The translations under genes were made by a program, and so were the position numbers. Shown here one piece after another: positions 6,307 through 14,346 of a stretch of 14,346 nucleotides of DNA (the stretch's first letter is position 1; each line of letters opens with the position of its first letter). The notes under the pieces were generated by a model. It was not told the DNA's origin and searched no databases. It was given only the letters and a program-made list of their open reading frames with translations. Source of the stretch: an uncultured Verrucomicrobiae bacterium (GTDB taxonomy: Bacteria; Verrucomicrobiota; Verrucomicrobiia; Palsa-1439); NCBI GenBank assembly GCA_937927265.1, contig CALBCO010000116.1:1-14346 (forward strand). The letters run 5' to 3'.

Positions 6307-7355
6307 ACTTCGCCACACTTCCCATTCCGTCGCCGGATCTGCTGCCCTTGCCGGCCCCGGCCTGGTTGCTGGTTGGGTTGTCCGTGTTCACGTTGTTGTT
6401 GCATCTGTTGGCGATGAATCTGACGCTCGGCGCCTCTCTCGTTGCCGTCTGGGCGACGTGGCGGCGCAACGAATCGCTCGCCCGGCTCGTGCTCAACACC
6501 CTGCCGGTTTCCACGGCGATGACGATCACGTCGGGCGTGGCGCCGCTGTTGTTTGTCCAGTTGCTCTACGGCCAGTTTTTTTATGCCGCTTCGATTCTGA
6601 TGGCGGTGCCGTGGATGCTGGTGGTCTTGTTGCTGATGTTGGCGTACTACGGGTTCTACTTCAACTATTTCAAGTCCGCCCCGCTGACCGCCTGCAACGT
6701 CGCCGTGGCGCTGGGCAGTGCGTTCGCCGTGCTGGCCATCGGGTTCATCTATGTCAACAACTTCACGCTGATGCTCACGCCCGAACGCTGGCCCACGCTG
6801 ATCAACGGCGCCAGCACACGCGGCACCGCGCTGAATACCGGCGAGCCGACCTTGCTGCCGCGGTACCTGCATGTCGTGACGGCGGCGCTGGCAGTGACCG
6901 GCTTGTATCTCGCCTTGCGCGGCCAACTGCGGTGCGGCGCATTTCTGTTCGGCGGTGCCACGCTCATCAATATCGGCTTTGGCCTGTGGTTCCTGTTCGC
7001 CTTGCCGGAATCGATTCGCAATCTCTTCCTCGGTGGCAACGCCGCGCAGACCGGCCACCTCTGGGGGGGCGTCGGGCTGGCCATTGCGGCATTGATGTTG
7101 ATGATGCTCGCCGTGAACGCGACACGCCCCAAACCGTTGCTCATCGCGGCGGCGTTGGTGCTCGTGTTGGTCGTGGATTTGATGGCCACCGTCCGGCATT
7201 TTGTCCGCGAGGCGTATCTGACACCGCATTTTGATGTGTGGACGGCGCCGGTGCGGCCGATGTGGGATGTGTTTGCGTTGTTCGCGGTGACGCTCGTGGT
7301 GGGGCTGGGTGTGGTGGCGTGGATGATTACGAAAGTCATCCGCGCGCGCGCCTGA
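6303..7355 (+). CDS. Cytochrome bd-superfamily subunit II, a paralogue of subunit I
   Basis: This 350-residue protein has about nine membrane helices and begins at the ATG overlapping the subunit I stop. It resembles subunit I more than a typical CydB. Both have a first helix with His (LLLHLLAMNLTLGAS here, His34), both end helix 4 with a TP-x-RW motif (NNFTLMLTPERW here, NGILTFMVTPGRW in subunit I), and both end helix 8 with a VREA motif. It lacks the two acidic residues of helix 3. It does have His190 in RYLHVVTAALAVTGLYL, at the place of CydA His186, the low-spin b-haem ligand missing in subunit I. It is inferred to pair with subunit I and to carry an electron-entry b haem. The frame stays open upstream to 6168, but that part lies within subunit I, so the coupled ATG is the likely start. 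No accessory subunit gene is seen. Confidence 0.8.
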   Translation: MNFATLPIPSPDLLPLPAPAWLLVGLSVFTLLLHLLAMNLTLGASLVAVWATWRRNESLARLVLNTLPVSTAMTITSGVAPLLFVQLLYGQFFYAASILMAVPWMLVVLLLMLAYYGFYFNYFKSAPLTACNVAVALGSAFAVLAIGFIYVNNFTLMLTPERWPTLINGASTRGTALNTGEPTLLPRYLHVVTAALAVTGLYLALRGQLRCGAFLFGGATLINIGFGLWFLFALPESIRNLFLGGNAAQTGHLWGGVGLAIAALMLMMLAVNATRPKPLLIAAALVLVLVVDLMATVRHFVREAYLTPHFDVWTAPVRPMWDVFALFAVTLVVGLGVVAWMITKVIRARA

Positions 7356-7394
7356 CTGTAACCTTCACTGCTTTCACGGCTCAGTAGAGGCAAC

Positions 7395-8696
7395 ATGAAA
7401 ACTGCGGCGCTGATTTTGGCCATGGCGGTGTCGGTGGGGTACGGGCAAGACTTGACCCGCCCACTCACTCTGCCGGAGGCCATTCAAATTGCGTTGCAAA
7501 AGAATCCTGATCTCGCCACCGCTCAGCACCGCGTCCAAGCCGCCCGCGCCGCGCTCCAACAGACCGAAGCCGCGTTCTGGCCGCAACTCAAACTCGCCGG
7601 CAGCTACAGCGCCAGCGACAACCCGGCCCAGGTGTTCATGATGACGTTGAGCCAACGAGCATTCGACATCGCTTCGGCCAACTTCAATCACCCCGACACC
7701 ACCGACAACCTCAATGGCCGCATCGTGGCGATGTATTCGCTCTACAACGGCGGTAGTGACCGCGCCAACCGGCAGGCGGCCCAACTCGGCGCCGAAGCGA
7801 AAGAAGCCGCCCGCGATGCCGTTCGCAACGCTCTTATCTATGAAGTCATCCGCGCCTTCCACACCGTCGGTAAAGCACGGCAATTCGTCCGTGCCGCCGC
7901 TGCCGCCGTGGCCAGCATGGAGGCCAATGTGCAACTTGCGCGCGATCGGCACGAAGCGGGCCATGCCCTGAAGACCGATCTGCTCGACGCTGAAGTACGG
8001 CTGGCTGCGGCCCGTGAAAACCTTGTCCAAGCCCGCAACGCGCTCGCCATTTCTGAAACAATCTTCCGCCACACCCTCGGCGTCGGCGAGACCGAGAACG
8101 TCACGGCTGCCGACACCGTAGAGAACCGCCGGCCAGCCGCAACCGATACCGATACCGCCGCTGCCCGTCCCGAACTTCTCGCCGCGCGCAAAGCCGTCGC
8201 CGCCGCTGCACGCAAAGTCCGCGCCGCGCAAGGCGGCTATTGGCCCAAAGTCAGCGCGTTCGCTCGGTACGATTTTGACAGTGGGGATGCGCGCAATTAC
8301 GAAGGCAGTTGGCTTGCCGGGGTCAATGTGGAGGTGGACGTCTTCGACGGCTTCCTGACCCGCGGCAAAGTGGCGGAAGCGCGGGCCGACCTCGCCGCGG
8401 CCCGCGCCGAATTGCGGAAGACGGAATTGGCCATTCAACTCGAAGTCCAACAGGCGCGGCTGAACTTGGACGAAGCCGCCGCGCGGCTCGACACCACCGT
8501 CAAAGCGGTTGCCCAAGCTGAAGAAAGTCTGCAACTGATCAAGGAACGCTACCGCAACGGCCTCGCGTTGTTCACCCAAGTGCTCGACGCCGAGGCAGCG
8601 CTCACCGCGGCCCGGCAACGCCGCGCGGCCGCTGAAACCGATGCGCTGATTGCCGGTGCCGCGCTGGAAAAAGCATTGGGAAAGAAACTCGAATGA
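7395..8696 (+). CDS. TolC-family outer membrane efflux channel
   Basis: This 433-residue protein has a signal peptide (MKTAALILAMAVSVGYG, cleavage probably before QDL) and two repeats of the outer membrane efflux protein (OEP) domain. The first follows LTLPEAIQIALQKNPDLATA, the usual TolC entry motif; the second starts around residue 255 (ARPELLAARKAV) and includes SWLAGVNVEVDVFDGF. Both halves are rich in long alanine/glutamine/glutamate helices that form the periplasmic tunnel, with beta-strand segments for the outer membrane barrel (QLKLAGSYSAS and KVSAFARYDFDS). GAGG lies just upstream of the ATG. It starts 39 bases after the oxidoreductase gene and overlaps the adaptor gene by ATGA. It should form the exit channel of the RND pump encoded next. 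Substrate unknown. Confidence 0.92.
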   Translation: MKTAALILAMAVSVGYGQDLTRPLTLPEAIQIALQKNPDLATAQHRVQAARAALQQTEAAFWPQLKLAGSYSASDNPAQVFMMTLSQRAFDIASANFNHPDTTDNLNGRIVAMYSLYNGGSDRANRQAAQLGAEAKEAARDAVRNALIYEVIRAFHTVGKARQFVRAAAAAVASMEANVQLARDRHEAGHALKTDLLDAEVRLAAARENLVQARNALAISETIFRHTLGVGETENVTAADTVENRRPAATDTDTAAARPELLAARKAVAAAARKVRAAQGGYWPKVSAFARYDFDSGDARNYEGSWLAGVNVEVDVFDGFLTRGKVAEARADLAAARAELRKTELAIQLEVQQARLNLDEAAARLDTTVKAVAQAEESLQLIKERYRNGLALFTQVLDAEAALTAARQRRAAAETDALIAGAALEKALGKKLE

Positions 8697-9654
8697 AAAC
8701 GTCACGCTTGCTTCTTACGTCGGCTGTCGCTCTGGCATTAGGTTGTAGTCGTCACCACGCCCCGCCGCCGCCGGAGACCGGGCCTGCCGTCCGCGTGCAA
8801 ACAGTGCCCGTCCAACTCCGGCAACTTGCCGACACCTACGACGCTGTGGGCACCGTCCGCCCCAAAACCAGCGCCACCGTGGCCGCCAAAGTAATGGCCG
8901 CCATTCGGGAAGTCGCAGTTCGCACCGGGGACCGCGTCACCGCCGGTCAGGTGCTTGCCCAACTCGACGACCGCGACCTACGCGCTGAGTACGATCGGGC
9001 CGAAGCTGATTTTGACCGATTCCGTGCCTTGTTGGATAAACAAGCGGCGACACGCGCCGAGTTTGAGGCGGTGCAGGCGCGTTACCAGGTGGCGGGAACG
9101 ATGTTGAGCTACGCGACGCTGACCGCCCCGCTGACCGGCGTGGTGGCGCAAAAACTCTGTGAGGCGGGTGACCTGGCCGCGCCAGGGCAACCGCTGTTTG
9201 TCATCGAACAGGCCGATGCCTATCGGCTCGAAGCGCAGGTGCCGGATCGGTTGGCCGGCCGGGTAGCCGTTGGTCAGACTTGGCCGGTGACGGTGGACGC
9301 GACGGGCGAGACTTGCGTGGGCACGGTGGCCGAAGTGGTACCGGCGGCGGATCCGGCCAGCCGCAGTGTGACGGTGAAAGTGGATCTTGCCTGCCGTCAA
9401 CCGTTGCAATCGGGCCTGTTTGGCCGGGCGGCGCTGCCGGTCGGCCAACGTCCGGCACTGCACGTGCCGGCCAACGCGGTGCGTGAACGCGGTCAACTGA
9501 CGTATGTATTTGTTGCGCACGAAGGCCAGGCGCGGATGCGGCTGGTCAAGACCGGCAAGAAACAGGACGATGCTGTGGAAATTTTGTCGGGCCTCCAAGC
9601 CGGTGAACAGGTGATCGTGGCCGGCGACGTGGCCGACGGCCAACCGGTGACTCC

Positions 9655-9658
<4 letters not shown>
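8693..9658 (+). CDS. RND efflux membrane-fusion (periplasmic adaptor) lipoprotein
   Basis: This 321-residue protein starts with a lipoprotein signal (LTSAVALALGC, lipid Cys18) and a short proline-rich linker. A split biotinyl-lipoyl domain follows (about 50-93, VGTVRPKTSATVAAKV and VRTGDRVTAGQVLAQLDD; second half about 141-175, TLTAPLTGVVAQKL and GQPLFVIEQAD). The helical hairpin between the halves is short (about 97-135). A beta-barrel (about 180-250) and a membrane-proximal domain (PANAVRERGQLTYVFV) complete it. It bridges the inner-membrane pump and the TolC channel and is held to the membrane by lipid. It overlaps both neighbours by ATGA, which suggests translational coupling and balanced production. 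The short hairpin points to a pump whose channel reaches deep into the periplasm, but that is inference. Confidence 0.9.
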
Positions 9659-12912
<3,254 letters not shown>

Positions 12913-12918
12913 TTTGTA

Positions 12919-12960
12919 GCATCACCTTGATTTGGGCGAGTGATGATTGTTTCCTTGCAT
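12919..12960 (+). terminator. Weak candidate terminator after the RND gene
   Basis: CATCAC (12920-12925) and GTGATG (12940-12945) can pair as a six-base stem with a 14-base loop, followed by a moderately T-rich run (12947-12960). The stem is short and the T-run interrupted, so the ATPase gene that follows could also be reached by read-through. Confidence 0.2.
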
Positions 12961-12968
12961 TTTGAGCA

Positions 12969-14147
12969 ATGCCCGCTCACAACGCGTACACGATGAAGAC
13001 CGTTCCAAGGCCCGACTTGATGGCCATGCTCGAAAAGCGGTTCCGGTCAAACTCGGTCGTGTTGCTCCTCGGTCCGCGGCAGTGCGGCAAGACGACCTTG
13101 GCCCGGCAATTCGCCGCCGCCCGCCGGGCAGAATATTTCGACTTGGAATCGCCGAGCGATCTCGCCCGATTGAGTCAACCGGCCACGGCGCTCGAACCGT
13201 TGCGGGGTTGGGTGGTGATTGACGAGGTGCAGTTGAAACCGGAATTGTTCGCGCTGCTGCGGGTGTTGGTGGATCGCCGCCCGTTGCCCGCCCGGTTTCT
13301 GTTGCTGGGCAGCGCGTCGCCGGACTTGGCGAGCCACACGGCGGAGTCGCTGGCCGGGCGCGTGGCGCTCGTGGGAATGGCGGGCTTCAATTTGTCGGAA
13401 ACGGGTGTCACAGCGCTCCGCCGGTTATGGTGGCGCGGCGGATTTCCACGCTCGTTTCTGGCCGCATCGGACGAGGAGAGCCGTCAGTGGCGGTCGGATT
13501 TCATCCAGACGTTTCTGGAGCGCGACCTGCGGCGTTTTGGCGTGCAAGTCGCTCCTCATGCGCTGCGCCGCTTCTGGAACATGGTGGCGCACCATCACGG
13601 GCAAATCTGGAACGCGTCGGAGATTGGCCGCTCACTGGGCGAAGCCCACACGACCGTCAAGCGGCACTTGGACATTTTGTGCGGCGCGTTTGTGATGCGG
13701 CAGTTGCCGCCGTGGTTCGAGAACATCGGCAAACGGCAGGTGAAATCTCCCAAAGTCTATTTGCGCGACAGCGGGCTGCTCCACGAGTTACTCGGCGTGC
13801 CGGCGTTTGCGGCGCTGGAGGCGCACCCCAAGATTGGCGCGTCATGGGAGGGATTTGCGTTGGAGGAAGTGTTGCGGCTCACCGGCGACCGCGAAGCGGA
13901 TTTCTGGAACACGCAAGGCGGCGCGGAACTCGACCTGCTGGTATTCGCCAACGGCCAGCGCCTCGGTTTCGAATTCAAGTATGCCGACGCGCCGGCAGTG
14001 ACCAAATCGCTGACCATTGCGCGCGACGACCTGAAATTGAACCGCGCCTTCATTGTCTATCCGGGGAGCAAATCCTATCCCCTGAACAAGTGGGCTGAAG
14101 CCGTCGCCATCGGGGACTTGAGCGCCAAACTTGCCCAATTCGTGTGA
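12969..14147 (+). CDS. AAA_14/DUF4143 ATP-binding protein
   Basis: This 392-residue protein has a P-loop (GPRQCGKTTL, Lys41), a Walker B (WVVIDEVQ, Asp85-Glu86) and a sensor-like LLLGSAS, all in the AAA_14 domain (about 25-155). A winged-helix-like segment follows (about 213-240, NASEIGRSLGEAHTTVKRHL). The C-terminal DUF4143 domain has a PD-(D/E)XK-nuclease-like core, GAELDLLVF then LGFEFKYAD (about 317-340). This family is very common, often horizontally moved and functionally poorly known. The start is uncertain: ATG 12969 has only a weak GAG ahead, and ATG 12993 (MKTVPRPDL) is an alternative. It follows the RND gene by 56 bases but has no obvious role in efflux. A decayed RND 3' end lies directly downstream, which suggests that the gene arrived with flanking DNA. 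Confidence 0.88.
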   Translation: MPAHNAYTMKTVPRPDLMAMLEKRFRSNSVVLLLGPRQCGKTTLARQFAAARRAEYFDLESPSDLARLSQPATALEPLRGWVVIDEVQLKPELFALLRVLVDRRPLPARFLLLGSASPDLASHTAESLAGRVALVGMAGFNLSETGVTALRRLWWRGGFPRSFLAASDEESRQWRSDFIQTFLERDLRRFGVQVAPHALRRFWNMVAHHHGQIWNASEIGRSLGEAHTTVKRHLDILCGAFVMRQLPPWFENIGKRQVKSPKVYLRDSGLLHELLGVPAFAALEAHPKIGASWEGFALEEVLRLTGDREADFWNTQGGAELDLLVFANGQRLGFEFKYADAPAVTKSLTIARDDLKLNRAFIVYPGSKSYPLNKWAEAVAIGDLSAKLAQFV

Positions 14148-14171
14148 GTCCGATGGGGTTGACGTCTGGCA

Positions 14172-14313
14172 GAAGAGGTGGCAGTCGTGAGCGTCACATT
14201 GTCCGATCCGATTGGCTATCGCGTTGATGGCGGGCGAGATCGCCTCCCTCCTCCACAGCCGCATGGCAGTGCCGGTGATTTACTACCTCGTGATGCGCAA
14301 GCCACATAGTTGA
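14172..14313 (+). pseudogene. 3' remnant of a second RND pump gene
   Basis: From 14221 the sequence reads ALMAGEIASLLHSRMAVPVI and continues YYLVMRKPHS to TGA at 14311-14313. The intact RND protein ends with nearly the same residues (ALMAGEIASLLLSRMAVPVI, YYLANRK). Similarity can be followed back to about 14172 at the DNA level, with a deletion near 14210 that removes part of the DPIFQGLAI segment and breaks the frame. Within 14221-14284 most differences from the intact gene fall at third codon positions. The fragment therefore comes from a related RND gene that diverged as coding sequence, not from a recent copy of its neighbour. No start or pump body is present. Confidence 0.75.
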
Positions 14314-14346
14314 TGCCGGTCAATTCCCGCTTTCAGCCGGTGCGGT

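Noticed and set aside
6189..7229. Long minus-strand open frame of 346 codons
   Set aside because: Translation is dominated by Gln, His, Arg and Glu; it is an antisense shadow of subunit II caused by codon bias in GC-rich DNA.
7374..8705. Minus-strand open frame of 443 codons opposite tolC-like gene
   Set aside because: It mirrors the TolC-family gene almost exactly, has no recognisable motifs, and the sense strand has clear family signatures and a ribosome binding site.

Overview
This looks like chromosomal DNA of an uncultured, GC-rich, Gram-negative bacterium. The TolC/lipoprotein-adaptor/RND efflux genes, the lipobox proteins and a periplasmic-type c haem all imply an outer membrane. The hairpin-rich intergenic repeats and the decayed IS110- and IS1380-like transposases resemble what I remember from Verrucomicrobiota (Pedosphaera/Limisphaerales type genomes). 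That placement is inference, not proof.

Layout. 1-552: the 3' part of an IS110-family transposase, broken by a frameshift. 603-716 (minus): a possible 37-aa membrane peptide. 855-2586 (minus): a small lipoprotein followed by a MacB/FtsX-type ABC permease, with no ATPase gene next to them. 2590-3253: no convincing gene, but an AT-rich stretch with a 26-bp near-palindrome directly ahead of a tiny ORF that has a Shine-Dalgarno sequence. 3254-3999 (minus): an IS1380-family transposase that has lost its middle, where a patch of small hairpins now sits. 4003-5028: about 1 kb of non-coding DNA made largely of two inverted, diverged copies of a hairpin-array repeat.

5029-12912 (plus): five closely packed genes. 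Two encode a cytochrome bd-superfamily oxidoreductase. Its subunit I ends in a c-type haem domain, and its subunit II is a paralogue of subunit I rather than a normal CydB. The other three encode a complete RND efflux pump (TolC-like channel, lipoprotein adaptor, inner-membrane pump). ATGA overlaps join the oxidase genes to each other and the three pump genes to each other; a 39-bp gap separates the two sets, so one transcript is plausible. The pump gene carries an in-frame copy of a dispersed palindromic repeat. 12969-14147: an AAA_14/DUF4143 ATPase. 14172-14313: the decayed 3' end of a second RND pump gene.

How the genes might work together: the oxidoreductase has no quinol-binding Q-loop and carries its own c haem, so it most likely takes electrons from the periplasmic cytochrome c pool and reduces O2 or a related small molecule. 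The RND pump exports an unknown substrate using the proton gradient. The most interesting system here is the two-paralogue, haem-c-bearing bd-type enzyme, in which recognisable haem ligands appear to be divided between the subunits.
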